Notes: a model not told the origin generated them from the letters alone. A stretch of DNA of 64,000 nucleotides from Flavobacteriales bacterium ALC-1 (GCA_000171875.1 ABHI01000002.1:682001-746000), one strand, 5' to 3'. Shown: positions 17,034-25,913, counted from the first letter of the stretch. Translations and numbers: made by a program.

Positions 17034-18473
17034 TCAATATTTAATACATACATTCTTAGCTTCCGTAAAAAAGCGCAAAGCCTCAAAACCACCTTCGCGT
17101 CCAACACCTGAAGCTTTTACACCACCAAAAGGTGTGCGTAAATCGCGCATCATCCAAGTGTTTACCCAAACAATACCAGCTTGTAATTGGTTACTCATGC
17201 GCATGGTACGTTTTAAGTTATTGGTCCAAAGTGTGGCTGATAAACCATACTTTACTTTGTTTGCCATTTGTAAAACATCGTCTTCAGAATTGAATGGCAT
17301 AATGGTTACTACTGGACCAAAAATTTCTTCTTGGTTAACACGACATTCATCATTTGGAACTTCAATAACTGTAGGTTCTAAATAATAGCCGTTTTCATAA
17401 CCTTTTACAGTCACTTCATTTCCACCACAAAGTACGTTTCCATTTTCTTCTTTGGCGATGTTGATATAGTCTTTTACTTTTTCTAAATGTGGTTTTGAGA
17501 CTAGTGCTCCAATATTAGTGTCCTTTTCAGTAGGATGGCCAACTTTTAATACTTTTACTTTTTCAACAAAGTCTTTCTTGAATTTTTCATAAATAGACTC
17601 TTCTACGAAAATGCGACTTCCACACAAACAAATCTGCCCTTGATTTGCAAAAGACGAGCGAACCGTTGTATCTAACATATCATCATAATCACAATCTGCA
17701 AAAATGATATTCGGGTTTTTACCACCTAATTCTAAAGACAATTTCTTAAACATTGGAGCAGCGACTCTGGCAATATGTGCTCCTGTTGCAGTTCCACCAG
17801 TAAAAGAAATGGCTTTTATATCTGGATGCTCTACAATGGCTTGACCAGTTGAACCTCCAAGTCCATGTACTATATTTAAAACCCCTTTAGGTAAACCAGC
17901 TTCATTACAGATTTCTCCTAATAGATAAGCAGTCATTGGTGTCACTTCACTTGGTTTAGCAACGACGCAATTTCCTGCTGCAAGCGCAGGTGCGATTTTC
18001 CAGGTAAATAAGTAGAGTGGAAGGTTCCAAGGACTAATACAGCCAACAACACCAATGGGTTGTCTTAAGGTATAATTAATAGCATTTTGTCCAATACTTT
18101 CATGACTTTCGCTAGCAAATTGTGTTATGGCATTACCAAAAAATCTAAAGTTACTTGCAGCTCTAGGTATGTCAATAGTTTTTGCTAAAGACACAGGTTT
18201 GCCATTGTCTTTACTTTCGGCTTCTGCAAAACGTTGTAAGTTGACCTCTAATAACTCTGAAATTTTGATAAGAATACGACTGCGTTCTTCTAAAGTGGTT
18301 TGAGACCAACTTGGAAACGCAGATTTTGCTGCGATATAGGCATTTTCAACATCTTCTTTAGTAGAGTCTGGTATTTGCCCATAAACGTTTCCGTTTGAAG
18401 GGTTATAGTTGTCTATCCACCCATTAGCAATGGGAGGCATAAACTTTCCGTTTATGTAGTTTTGTATGTTCAT
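17034..18473 (-). CDS. 2-aminomuconate (2-hydroxymuconate) semialdehyde dehydrogenase
   Basis: This NAD-dependent aldehyde dehydrogenase would oxidise 2-aminomuconate 6-semialdehyde to 2-aminomuconate, the step after ACMSD. The 479-residue product has all ALDH landmarks: CISPWNLPLYLF, KPSEVTPMTA, FTGGTATG, catalytic Glu in LELGGKNPN and catalytic Cys in NQGQICLCGSR, and the EEIFGPVVTIMPF block. The ATG at 18473 forms a 4-base ATGA overlap with the upstream lipoprotein gene; the longer frame begins at a TTG inside that gene. Other ALDH substrates cannot be excluded from sequence, but HAAO, ACMSD and the deaminase on the same strand favour this role (nbaE/amnC in other organisms). Confidence 0.92.
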   Translation of the reverse strand: MNIQNYINGKFMPPIANGWIDNYNPSNGNVYGQIPDSTKEDVENAYIAAKSAFPSWSQTTLEERSRILIKISELLEVNLQRFAEAESKDNGKPVSLAKTIDIPRAASNFRFFGNAITQFASESHESIGQNAINYTLRQPIGVVGCISPWNLPLYLFTWKIAPALAAGNCVVAKPSEVTPMTAYLLGEICNEAGLPKGVLNIVHGLGGSTGQAIVEHPDIKAISFTGGTATGAHIARVAAPMFKKLSLELGGKNPNIIFADCDYDDMLDTTVRSSFANQGQICLCGSRIFVEESIYEKFKKDFVEKVKVLKVGHPTEKDTNIGALVSKPHLEKVKDYINIAKEENGNVLCGGNEVTVKGYENGYYLEPTVIEVPNDECRVNQEEIFGPVVTIMPFNSEDDVLQMANKVKYGLSATLWTNNLKRTMRMSNQLQAGIVWVNTWMMRDLRTPFGGVKASGVGREGGFEALRFFTEAKNVCIKY

Positions 18474-19075
18474 CTTATCCAACCTCCTGCGAAATCTATA
18501 AATTCCCAGGTATTATTTGTTTTCTCAAATAGATAACCATTCCCATAATAATATGAAAAATCGACTTCTATATAAGCTTTATTTAATGATTTATTAAAGA
18601 TAGGTTTGCTTAAAGAAATATTACTATTTTTTTCTAAATATTCATAAATACTTTCTAAAGAATCGGTAGATACAAAAACACGTTCTTTGACTAAACTATC
18701 ACCAATATACAAATCATCTCTAATGTTTTTCCAATCAATAGCATTATGCCCAAAAGGTCTAAGCTTTTCTATATTGAATTTATCATTATAGATTTGATTA
18801 TAGATAAAAGAAGTGTCTTGTTCGCTTAAAGTCATTGAAATAAGTTTGATTCCATTATGTATGCTATTTTCTTTATTTGAAATTTCTTTCTTAAAAATAA
18901 TTGCATTTTCATATTTACCGCGTAGGATTATTGTGTCTTTTAATATCTCATTTAAAAATGTAAGCTTATAATCATTAGTAATTACAGGTGTTTCAATGAT
19001 TCTTTTTTCAATATTATTAGTTAATATTTCTTTTTCTGAGTTTTTGCATGAGGAACATAGGACTAAAAAAAACAT
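18470..19075 (-). CDS. Hypothetical lipoprotein
   Basis: The product is a likely lipoprotein: MFFLVLCSSCKNSEK gives a short hydrophobic stretch with the lipobox LCSSC. I prefer the ATG at 19075, since the longer frame from 19150 places 25 polar residues before the signal. The mature part (about 190 residues) has no recognisable domain; it is rich in Lys, Asn and Ile, with a tyrosine-rich beta-like end (EVDFSYYYGNGYLFEK). It overlaps the aldehyde dehydrogenase start by four bases, so it is co-translated. It may have been carried into the cluster by chance rather than by function. Confidence 0.7.
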   Translation of the reverse strand: MFFLVLCSSCKNSEKEILTNNIEKRIIETPVITNDYKLTFLNEILKDTIILRGKYENAIIFKKEISNKENSIHNGIKLISMTLSEQDTSFIYNQIYNDKFNIEKLRPFGHNAIDWKNIRDDLYIGDSLVKERVFVSTDSLESIYEYLEKNSNISLSKPIFNKSLNKAYIEVDFSYYYGNGYLFEKTNNTWEFIDFAGGWIR

Positions 19076-19159
19076 TAAAAAATAGTGATTTCCATAATTT
19101 GATATTGGATTATAGAAATTACTATTTATGTATTCTTTGATGTTTGTCATTTATAAAGA

Positions 19160-19190
19160 AACCTCTCGACTACTCTCGAGGAGACATTTT
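19160..19190. repeat. Short palindromic repeat element, copy A
   Basis: The sequence ACCTCTCGAC-TAC-TCTCGAGGAGACATTTT contains CTCGA-type inverted repeats. Its ends, ACCTCTC and CTCGAGGAGACATTT, recur at 25937-26009 beside kynU. Both copies sit just outside minus-strand genes. It resembles short interspersed palindromes with GACTGCGCTCGAG cores that I recall from other flavobacterial genomes. Confidence 0.5.
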
Positions 19191-19197
19191 AATTACA

Positions 19198-20700
19198 TTA
19201 AATACTAGTCTGTAAAATAGCTATACACATTTTTATACCTTCTCGAATATTACCAATTCGAATATTCTCATTCGGACTATGTTGATTATTATCCATATTC
19301 ACCATAGGTACAATAATTGCCGGAATATCTAAAGTCTTAACTGCCGAAATAATTGGTACTGTACCTCCCATTGTTCTAATAGAAATAGGCACTTCGCCAA
19401 AGACTTTTGTGAGACTTTCTCTTAATGTATTTCCTAAGTTAGAATTTAAATCTGTTCTAAACGCATTAACACCATTTGTTCTTGTAAATTTCACGATTTT
19501 TTTATGTGTTAGACGTTCTTCATCTGTTGGGTCTCTATCTAAAACGAGATAGCCTAAACCTTCTATATGTGCTATCACTTTATCGAGTTGCGCTTTACCA
19601 TCCGTTTCAACTACTAATCTTACATCGATATTTGCCATCGCAATTTTTGGAATCACTGTTTTAGGTTTGTCGCCTTTCCATGAGGTTTCTATTTGTCTTA
19701 CATTTAATGAAGGATACTGAAGTGCTTCTTGGTAATTATTACCAACTTGTTCTGATTGTATAATGCCTAATCGTTTATTCAGTGCATCTGTATCATCTGG
19801 TACAGCGTTTAATATATCTTGCTCTTCAGGAGAAATGTTTATGCCTGAATAAAAATCTTTAATGAGAACTTTTCCATTCTCATCTTTCATACTAGATAGA
19901 ATACGAGACAAAGAAAATACAGGATTTGGTACATAATTTCCATAATGGCCACTATGCTGTGGTAATTTGGCTCCATAGGTTGTAATTGTACATCTTGCAA
20001 TACCACGACAACCAAAGGTTAGCGTTGGTTTGTTAGACTCATGCGCTGGTCCATCCATAATAATCATGGCATCTGCAGCATAACGCTCTTTGTACTTGCT
20101 TATGGTTGATAAAAATGCATTAGAACCATATTCTTCTTCTGGATCAAAAACTATCTTAATATTAAATTTTGGTTCAATACCTTCTGCTTTCATAAATTTT
20201 AAAGCATTAAAAAGCATGGTTATTGGTGCTTTATCATCTGCAGCAGCTCTAGCAAAAATGCGCCATTCATCGTCTATATTTTGATTAATGGCATCCCAAT
20301 TAAGAGTTTCCCAATTCCCTTGGTCGTCTTTATGTTTTAAAGCTGGTATAAAAGGATGGTCTTGATCCCATTTGTTTGGATCTACAGGTTGCCCATCTAT
20401 ATGAAAATAGAATAAAACTGTTTTAAATTCTGGATTGTATTCTTTCTCTATAAGAAGAAGAGGAAGGGTAGAGGATTCTAATAAATTGATTTTAAAATTG
20501 AGTGTCTTGTAGTTATCAGCAACCCAGTTTATGTTTTTAAGCATGAGTTCTTCGTTTTCTGGAAGATTTGGTATACTAACAAAAGCTTTGTGTTGTTTAA
20601 CGATGTCTTTTAAATTATCTTCTATCATTGCATCCCAATTTGTTTGAGAATGCACAATGAAGCTCATAAATAAAAGTAGTAAAGTGAATTTTAGTTTCAT
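19198..20700 (-). CDS. M20-family metallopeptidase, exported
   Basis: A 500-residue dizinc hydrolase of the M20/M28 co-catalytic class with a signal peptide (cleavage near VHSQ). Metal-site motifs: FHIDGQPVDP (His, Asp), AADDKAPITM (bridging Asp), DPEEEYGSNAF (catalytic Glu plus ligand Glu), and a late NQHSPNENIRIGN (His). The dimerisation domain carries HSGHYGNYVPNP. Such enzymes are di- or aminoacylpeptidases or amidohydrolases; the substrate is unknown. Its start overlaps the last DUF6090 gene by four bases (ATGA). It lies between kynurenine genes; hydrolysis of an acylated amino acid or peptide feeding the pathway is only a guess. Confidence 0.9.
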   Translation of the reverse strand: MKLKFTLLLLFMSFIVHSQTNWDAMIEDNLKDIVKQHKAFVSIPNLPENEELMLKNINWVADNYKTLNFKINLLESSTLPLLLIEKEYNPEFKTVLFYFHIDGQPVDPNKWDQDHPFIPALKHKDDQGNWETLNWDAINQNIDDEWRIFARAAADDKAPITMLFNALKFMKAEGIEPKFNIKIVFDPEEEYGSNAFLSTISKYKERYAADAMIIMDGPAHESNKPTLTFGCRGIARCTITTYGAKLPQHSGHYGNYVPNPVFSLSRILSSMKDENGKVLIKDFYSGINISPEEQDILNAVPDDTDALNKRLGIIQSEQVGNNYQEALQYPSLNVRQIETSWKGDKPKTVIPKIAMANIDVRLVVETDGKAQLDKVIAHIEGLGYLVLDRDPTDEERLTHKKIVKFTRTNGVNAFRTDLNSNLGNTLRESLTKVFGEVPISIRTMGGTVPIISAVKTLDIPAIIVPMVNMDNNQHSPNENIRIGNIREGIKMCIAILQTSI

Positions 20701-21434
20701 TTTAAGTAGTTTTCAATATCTTTTTTTAGTTGTTCTGCTTCATTACTAACTTTAGTTAAGGTTTCGAAGTAAGTAATATTAACACCTAAGAAAGCCTTAA
20801 GTGATTGTATGTATTCCTTGTCTTTTTTTAAAGCGTTAAAATCGTTAGGAATCATTTTTCCGTGAGCATCTCCTTCAAAAACTGACGTAAATTTTTTTCT
20901 ATAGTAATCTATCATATAGCTGTAAAAATCTAAATGTACTTCTTCAAAACCTCCTTTTGTATCATTAATAGATGATGTGTGGAATTTTCCAATTGCTGAT
21001 CGCAATTTAGGATCCTCAACAAGGTCTGTTCCTATAGATACTAACGATTGATAACCACTGGTTTTAAAATCAATATTATCGTAAGCGTTTGTTGCTCTAA
21101 AATGATAAGCCAAAGAATCATGATAAGGTTTATCGGTTTCTAGAACATCAATTATTGTATTAATTGAATAAATAGTCCTTTTTATATTATTCGTTCTTGT
21201 ATTAATAACTCTATCTAAATCTACTAACGTATACTCCAAATCTGAAACAATTTCTTTTAGGACTTGTTGTTCTTTTTCTTTGGCTTTATTGCCTTCATTC
21301 CAGTTATTAATCTGTAGTGCAATTAAGATTCCAATCACAACAAGGATAATTTCGCCAATGGCGTATTTGAAGTATTTGGATGTTTTGTTTTCCATAAGAA
21401 GTGATTTGCGTATGTGACGGAAGAATTTAATCAT
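20697..21434 (-). CDS. DUF6090 family membrane protein (copy 4 of 4)
   Basis: A 245-residue protein with the DUF6090 N-terminus: a basic amphipathic start (MIKFFRHIRKSLL), then NKTSKYFKYAIGE and the hydrophobic helix IILVVIGILIALQINNWNE, which is the only membrane segment. The remainder is a charged helical domain that differs widely from the other three copies. It is probably an inner-membrane protein with a short cytoplasmic N-terminus and the large domain outside, by the positive-inside rule. The function is unknown. It is the last of four tandem paralogues on the minus strand and overlaps the M20 peptidase gene. Confidence 0.9.
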   Translation of the reverse strand: MIKFFRHIRKSLLMENKTSKYFKYAIGEIILVVIGILIALQINNWNEGNKAKEKEQQVLKEIVSDLEYTLVDLDRVINTRTNNIKRTIYSINTIIDVLETDKPYHDSLAYHFRATNAYDNIDFKTSGYQSLVSIGTDLVEDPKLRSAIGKFHTSSINDTKGGFEEVHLDFYSYMIDYYRKKFTSVFEGDAHGKMIPNDFNALKKDKEYIQSLKAFLGVNITYFETLTKVSNEAEQLKKDIENYLK

Positions 21435-21439
21435 AACAT

Positions 21440-22171
21440 CTAGTTGTTCTTTGGTTTTGAAAGTTCTATAATGTTATCTAAAGTTTCTTGTACTTTTTGC
21501 AATTCACCACTAGAGTTTAATATTTGATCAACTAAATCGTAATTGTTTTTTATTAAATATTCAAACTCCAAAGTTTGTAACGCATCAAAATTATTCCGCT
21601 CATCTTTAAAATTATATTTCCAATCAAAATGTTTAGACATATATGCATCATATTGATTTATTATATAATCTCTTGAGCGTAATTCTTCTTCTTGATAATC
21701 TGTAATTAAATCATTCCAGGATATCAATAAATCGCGTAAGGTTTTGTTTTTAATGATATCGAAAGATGAGGTACTCGCCAATGCATTAATACTTGTTTGA
21801 GATGGATTAAAAGTAACACCTCCATACGACCAAAAAAGTTGATAACTTAAAGAATCTAAAACTGCAGGTTTAGGTTTTGTAGTTATAGGGAATAACTTAA
21901 TAATTTTCGCACTATTACTATGTGAACGTCTATGACTAAATACAACAGAATCTAACTGTTTTTGGTTCTGTTTAAACTCTTTGTGAATGTTTGCTAAAAT
22001 GGCAGTTTCTTTATTAGAATTTATTCTGTTTTCATTCCAATTATTAATCTGTAGTGCAATTAAGATTCCAATAACCACGAGGATGATTTCACCAATGGCG
22101 TATTTGAAGTATTTGCCTGTTTTTCCTGTTTCCATGAGTTTGTATCTTATTTTTCGAAAGAATTTAATCAT
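21440..22171 (-). CDS. DUF6090 family membrane protein (copy 3 of 4)
   Basis: A 243-residue paralogue: MIKFFRKIRYKLMETGKTG, then KYFKYAIGEIILVVIGILIA and LQINNWNENR. The helical C-terminal domain (about 55-243) diverges from its neighbours. Five bases separate it from copy 4, and its start overlaps the end of copy 2 by eight bases. The first 45 codons are nearly the same as in copies 2 and 4 even at synonymous positions, while the rest is not. The function is unknown. Confidence 0.9.
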   Translation of the reverse strand: MIKFFRKIRYKLMETGKTGKYFKYAIGEIILVVIGILIALQINNWNENRINSNKETAILANIHKEFKQNQKQLDSVVFSHRRSHSNSAKIIKLFPITTKPKPAVLDSLSYQLFWSYGGVTFNPSQTSINALASTSSFDIIKNKTLRDLLISWNDLITDYQEEELRSRDYIINQYDAYMSKHFDWKYNFKDERNNFDALQTLEFEYLIKNNYDLVDQILNSSGELQKVQETLDNIIELSKPKNN

Positions 22172-22880
22172 TCATATGTTTTTTAGAAAGTGTTCTAATT
22201 TTAGTTATTTTTTCTAATGTAGATTCTAAATATTCACTACCACTAGCTCTATTGTTTTTATAAAGTCTAATAAAACTAATGTTAGATTGTTTTTCGAAAA
22301 ATGCTTTAATATCAACTAGTATGGCATACTCGCGCCATTTGTAATCTGAAAAATCTTTTTTAAGAATAGGCACCCAATCATTTTTAAAAGATTCTTCTAC
22401 ATCCTCAAAGGCTTCATAAGCATGATATAAACTTTCGTCGTAATAGGATATTAGTTCTAATTGAAGTTCTGTATCGGAAATAATATCTATTCCTTTTGAT
22501 TTTAGAATTTCAAAGGCACTGGATTGTGATTTAAACATTTCAAATGAAATAATTTTTCCCATCCATTGGTTTATACTATCGCTATAAACCCCATTAGCAA
22601 CTTGTTCTAATAATCGATTTGTTAGTTTAGTAGCTTCTTTGGAATGAAATAATTGTTCGGATAAAGCAATGGAATCATTTTTTAAGTTTTTATTAATAAG
22701 CGTTAGGATTTCTTGCTCGTAGTTTCGGTTTTTTCTTATATCATTCCAATTATTAATCTGTAGTGCTATTAAGATACCAATGACAACAAGGATGATTTCG
22801 CCAATGGCGTACTTAAAATATTTGCCTGTTTTGTTTTCGCTCATGAGCTTAAATCTTATTTTACGGAAGAATTTAATCAT
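22164..22880 (-). CDS. DUF6090 family membrane protein (copy 2 of 4)
   Basis: A 238-residue paralogue beginning MIKFFRKIRFKLMSENKTG with the same hydrophobic helix and INNWND end. The C-terminal domain is acidic and helical, with a distinct sequence (SAFEILKSKGIDIISDTELQ). Similar SxGxxxIxxxxLR phrases occur in the other copies (TSGYQSLVSIGTDLVEDPKLR in copy 4), suggesting one shared fold. It overlaps copy 1 by one base and copy 3 by eight. The function is unknown. Confidence 0.9.
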   Translation of the reverse strand: MIKFFRKIRFKLMSENKTGKYFKYAIGEIILVVIGILIALQINNWNDIRKNRNYEQEILTLINKNLKNDSIALSEQLFHSKEATKLTNRLLEQVANGVYSDSINQWMGKIISFEMFKSQSSAFEILKSKGIDIISDTELQLELISYYDESLYHAYEAFEDVEESFKNDWVPILKKDFSDYKWREYAILVDIKAFFEKQSNISFIRLYKNNRASGSEYLESTLEKITKIRTLSKKHMND

Positions 22881-23617
22881 TAATAAGCTTTTAGTTCATT
22901 AATTATTAAATTTCTAAGACTATTGTTTTGCGTTAAAAGTTTATTCTTAAGTCCATTTATAATGGATTTTAGTTTAAAATTTGCTTCAAATAGAAGTTGC
23001 TGAAAATCAGAGTTCTTACTAATCTTTATTAGGTCATTCTTACTTAACATATTTACGTCATTAGCATCAAGAGCCTCAAACTGACTCGATAAGTTATAGA
23101 CTTCTTTTTGCCCTAAATACGGTCTAATCTTATCTTTAACTATACTAATAAACTCATTCATTTCGATTAATCCTTTGTTTAAATCTTCATTATAATCTAT
23201 AAGTTCTTTTCTAATCGTCTCATTATTTAATTGGCTTACTAATAACGTTGACGTTTTTTGACTAGGCGCTTCAAAAGCTACATAGCGCCTAATATGTCTT
23301 GGACTTTCAGTTAATGGCTCATTAGAATTTTTGTACCCTATATTATAAAGTTGCTGGTGTAAATTATTTATTTCTGATAGTACTTTAATGTTTGAATCGA
23401 AAGCAATAGAATCTAATTTTAGATCTCCAAGTAGTTTGTTGAGTTCAGTAGATTCAGTTAGTCTGGTTTTTCTGTGCTCATTCCAGTTGTTAATCTGTAA
23501 GGCTAATAAAATACCAATCACCACAAGAATAATTTCACCAATGGCATAGATGAGGTACTTACTGAATTTGTTTTCAGTAAAAAGGCGTTGACGAACGCGG
23601 CGAAAAAAATTAATCAT
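22880..23617 (-). CDS. DUF6090 family membrane protein (copy 1 of 4)
   Basis: A 245-residue paralogue, the first of the four in transcription order and the most divergent at the N-terminus (MINFFRRVRQRLFTENKFSK, YLIYAIGEIILVVIGILLA). It keeps LQINNWNEHRK. The C-terminal domain again has the pattern STLLVSQLNNETIRKELIDY. The 111 bases between it and the RidA-type deaminase gene upstream contain no obvious terminator, so it could be transcribed together with the kynurenine genes. The function is unknown. Confidence 0.9.
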   Translation of the reverse strand: MINFFRRVRQRLFTENKFSKYLIYAIGEIILVVIGILLALQINNWNEHRKTRLTESTELNKLLGDLKLDSIAFDSNIKVLSEINNLHQQLYNIGYKNSNEPLTESPRHIRRYVAFEAPSQKTSTLLVSQLNNETIRKELIDYNEDLNKGLIEMNEFISIVKDKIRPYLGQKEVYNLSSQFEALDANDVNMLSKNDLIKISKNSDFQQLLFEANFKLKSIINGLKNKLLTQNNSLRNLIINELKAY

Positions 23618-23727
23618 TTGCTGTTGGTAACAAGCAAATTAGGTTGATGGTGTCCTTGAGGTTGGTTAACTATTTGTGTTTAAAGATAGTGATATGTTAC
23701 AAATTACTGTTTTTGCAATAATGACAA

Positions 23728-24156
23728 TTATGATTTCCTAAAAGCCATCACCTTAATCTCAATCACTAAATCTGGATGTGGTAATTGGTGCACAGCAACG
23801 GTTGTTCTGGTTGGCCCTGTTACTTTATCAAAGAACTCTGCATAGGCTTTGTTGTAATCTGCAAAGTCATTCATGTTAACTAAAAAAGACGTGACATCTA
23901 CTATATCTTTTAAAGATGCTCCCACTTTGGCTAGATTGCCTTCTATGTTTTTTAAGACTTCTTGAGTTTGGGCATAGGCGTTTAGCTTTTTCGTTCCCAT
24001 GTCGTCAATAATATCAACACCTGCAATAGTGTTGTCTGGTCTGCGAGAACTTGTGCCAGATACGAATATAAAATCTCCGACTTGTTTTACATGTGGATAT
24101 GCTCCTCTTGGTGTTACTACTTTTCCTGCGGAAGCAGGTTTTGAATTGCTACTCAT
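23728..24156 (-). CDS. RidA-family 2-aminomuconate deaminase
   Basis: The product (142 residues) belongs to the YjgF/YER057c/RidA family, in the subgroup that deaminates 2-aminomuconate to 4-oxalocrotonate. Typical motifs are [23 protein letters not shown] near the start, [12 protein letters not shown], and the catalytic Arg in [22 protein letters not shown] start it at the ATG at 24156. The frame extends to another ATG at 24186, but that part (MPRNDGK...) reads through a repeat-like GCCTCGCAATGATGG sequence and is not conserved-looking. It stands between kmo and the DUF6090 array. Other organisms call it nbaF/amnD. A generic enamine deaminase role is the alternative. Confidence 0.9.
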   Translation of the reverse strand: MSSNSKPASAGKVVTPRGAYPHVKQVGDFIFVSGTSSRRPDNTIAGVDIIDDMGTKKLNAYAQTQEVLKNIEGNLAKVGASLKDIVDVTSFLVNMNDFADYNKAYAEFFDKVTGPTRTTVAVHQLPHPDLVIEIKVMAFRKS

Positions 24157-24494
24157 AATTTTATATTTTCCATCATTGCGAGGCATTTTTTTGCCGTGAC
24201 AATTTGTTTGTTTTTAACTCTGTTCATTTGCCTTGATGCAAACGAACCAAAAATCACGATCAAAATATAGGAAATTGCTACAGCAACATTCATTTTCGGA
24301 ATTCCGTGCTTGAAGCTGCGCTTCGCATCTACATTCCTTCACTCATTATTTCTGAATTTTGATGTTCAATTCTATGAATTGATTTGGGACTAGCATTTTT
24401 TGCTTTCTATAGTCCTTAACTCTTAATTTATTTTTTTGCTAACTGCTAACTGCTAACTGCTAACTGCTAACTGCTAACTGCTAACTGCTAACTG
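24157..24494. other. Gene-free interval between the deaminase gene and kmo, rich in repeats
   Basis: About 340 bases without a gene. From left to right it holds an imperfect inverted repeat ATTGCGAGGCA / TGCCGTGACAAT (24173-24206), then a stretch (24230-24330) that resembles flavobacterial intergenic repeats (GCCTTGATGCAAACGAACC, then TGAAGCTGCGCTTCGCATC), and finally a heptanucleotide tandem array reaching the kmo stop codon. No clear promoter box for the deaminase gene is visible, so the deaminase may be read from the kmo/kynU promoter. Confidence 0.6.
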
Positions 24495-24499
24495 CTAAC
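24438..24499. repeat. Heptanucleotide tandem repeat (GCTAACT)n
   Basis: Eight perfect copies of GCTAACT followed by GCTAAC, with no mismatch over 62 bases. The right end overlaps the kmo stop codon (24495-24497), so kmo's TAG is formed by the repeat itself. A seven-base unit cannot keep frame, and stops occur on this strand, so it is non-coding. Confidence 0.95.
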
Positions 24500-25895
24500 G
24501 CAATCCAGCAATTTTATCATCTTCTAAAATCGCTTCTGTTTCTGTTTTCACTTTGTCTAAAATAGCTGTAATATCATCCTCTGTAGAAATCACACCATCA
24601 GATAGCATATTTAAAATGGCTTTGTCTTGAGCTCTTCCTCTTAACATGGCTTCTCTATAACCAATATCCTCATTAAAGGTAACTAAACTATATTTTGATG
24701 AATAATCTTCTGGAAATTTATTCTCAAGCTCCATTTCAATTTTTCGTTTTTCTTTAAAAATTGCTTGGCCAACATGACTTTTCATTTCATGAAAATTATC
24801 AACTGCTAAATCGGCAATTGCATCTGTATCTTTTTTCCTGTTTTTCTCATAAGCCTCAAAAGTAGCTTCCCAATTTTCTAAATTTTGATCGAGCACTTTG
24901 TCAAATTCAACCACATCTTCAAAAGAGGCATTCATGCCTTGTCCATAAAACGGTACAATAGCATGAGCAGAATCTCCCATTAGTAAAGTATTGCCTTTAT
25001 AATGCCAAGGAGAACATTTTACAGTGCCTAAAGGTGCTGTTGGATTTTCAAAAAAGTCTTCAACCAAATTTGGCATTAATTCTAAAGCATCAGGGAATTC
25101 CTTTTGGAAGAATTCCGTAACTATTTCTGGTGTCGTTAGGTTATTGAAATTGTATTCACCTTCATCGTAACTTAAAAATAGTGTCACTGTAAAGCTGCCA
25201 TCTAAATTTGGTAATGCTATCACCATAAAATCACCTCTTGGCCAAATATGTAAAGCGTTTTTATAAGTTTTATAGCCACCATCTTCTGCTGGAAGAATAC
25301 TTAGCTCTTTATAACCATGTGTTAAATAATCTTGTGAAAAACTAAACAGAAATTTCTTCTCCAAATAGTAACTCTTTCGTAAAGCAGAACCTGCTCCATC
25401 TGTAGCAATGATACAATCAGCATCTTCAATAAATTCATCTTTAGTATGATAATCTTTGAACAAAGCTGTGGTTTTTTCAAAATCAACGGATTTGCATTTT
25501 TTGTTGAAATGAATAGTGACATTATCGTGTTTTTCTGCTTCAGTTAAAAGTAAACCATTAAGTTCCCCTCTAGAGATAGAGTTGATATACTCGTGGTCTC
25601 TTCCGCTGTAATTAGACAGAAATGTATTACCCTCTTTATCGTGCAACATTCTGCCATTCATAGGAATACATAAGTCCTTAACTTTGTCTTCAATACCAAC
25701 AAGTTTCATTGCTTTATTACCACGGTCCGAAAACGCTAAGTTGATAGAACGACCAGCAGAAATGTCTGTACTTCTGAGATCTGGACGCATTTCGTAAACA
25801 GTAACATTGTAGCCACGTTGCCCTAGTCTTAGTGCTAATAAACTTCCGCAGAGACCTGCTCCTATGATTAGTATATTTTGTTGTTTGTTACTCAT
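24495..25895 (-). CDS. kmo: Kynurenine 3-monooxygenase
   Basis: KMO is an FAD- and NADPH-dependent hydroxylase that turns L-kynurenine into 3-hydroxykynurenine. The 466-residue length matches. The FAD motif GAGLCGSLLA lies at about 12-21 after strand ILII, the ATDGAGS motif is at about 165-171, and the second FAD block GDSAHAIVPFYGQGMNASFED is intact. The protein ends in a charged region without the long hydrophobic tail of the mitochondrial enzyme. The stop codon is supplied by the heptanucleotide repeat. It is the second gene after kynU, 112 bases downstream of it. Confidence 0.95.
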   Translation of the reverse strand: MSNKQQNILIIGAGLCGSLLALRLGQRGYNVTVYEMRPDLRSTDISAGRSINLAFSDRGNKAMKLVGIEDKVKDLCIPMNGRMLHDKEGNTFLSNYSGRDHEYINSISRGELNGLLLTEAEKHDNVTIHFNKKCKSVDFEKTTALFKDYHTKDEFIEDADCIIATDGAGSALRKSYYLEKKFLFSFSQDYLTHGYKELSILPAEDGGYKTYKNALHIWPRGDFMVIALPNLDGSFTVTLFLSYDEGEYNFNNLTTPEIVTEFFQKEFPDALELMPNLVEDFFENPTAPLGTVKCSPWHYKGNTLLMGDSAHAIVPFYGQGMNASFEDVVEFDKVLDQNLENWEATFEAYEKNRKKDTDAIADLAVDNFHEMKSHVGQAIFKEKRKIEMELENKFPEDYSSKYSLVTFNEDIGYREAMLRGRAQDKAILNMLSDGVISTEDDITAILDKVKTETEAILEDDKIAGLR

Positions 25896-25913
25896 ATTAT
25901 TTTGTCTAGTCGA

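Noticed and set aside
20697-23617. DUF6090 genes as a toxin-antitoxin or phage-defence island
   Set aside because: I see no nuclease, kinase or other effector domain, and no transposase or integrase borders the array; the idea is not supported by sequence alone.
24157-24186. Longer N-terminus for the RidA-type deaminase
   Set aside because: The added residues come from a repeat-like sequence and are not part of the family's conserved start.
24438-24499. Possible CRISPR array or start of one
   Set aside because: The unit is seven bases with no spacers, and no cas genes are present.
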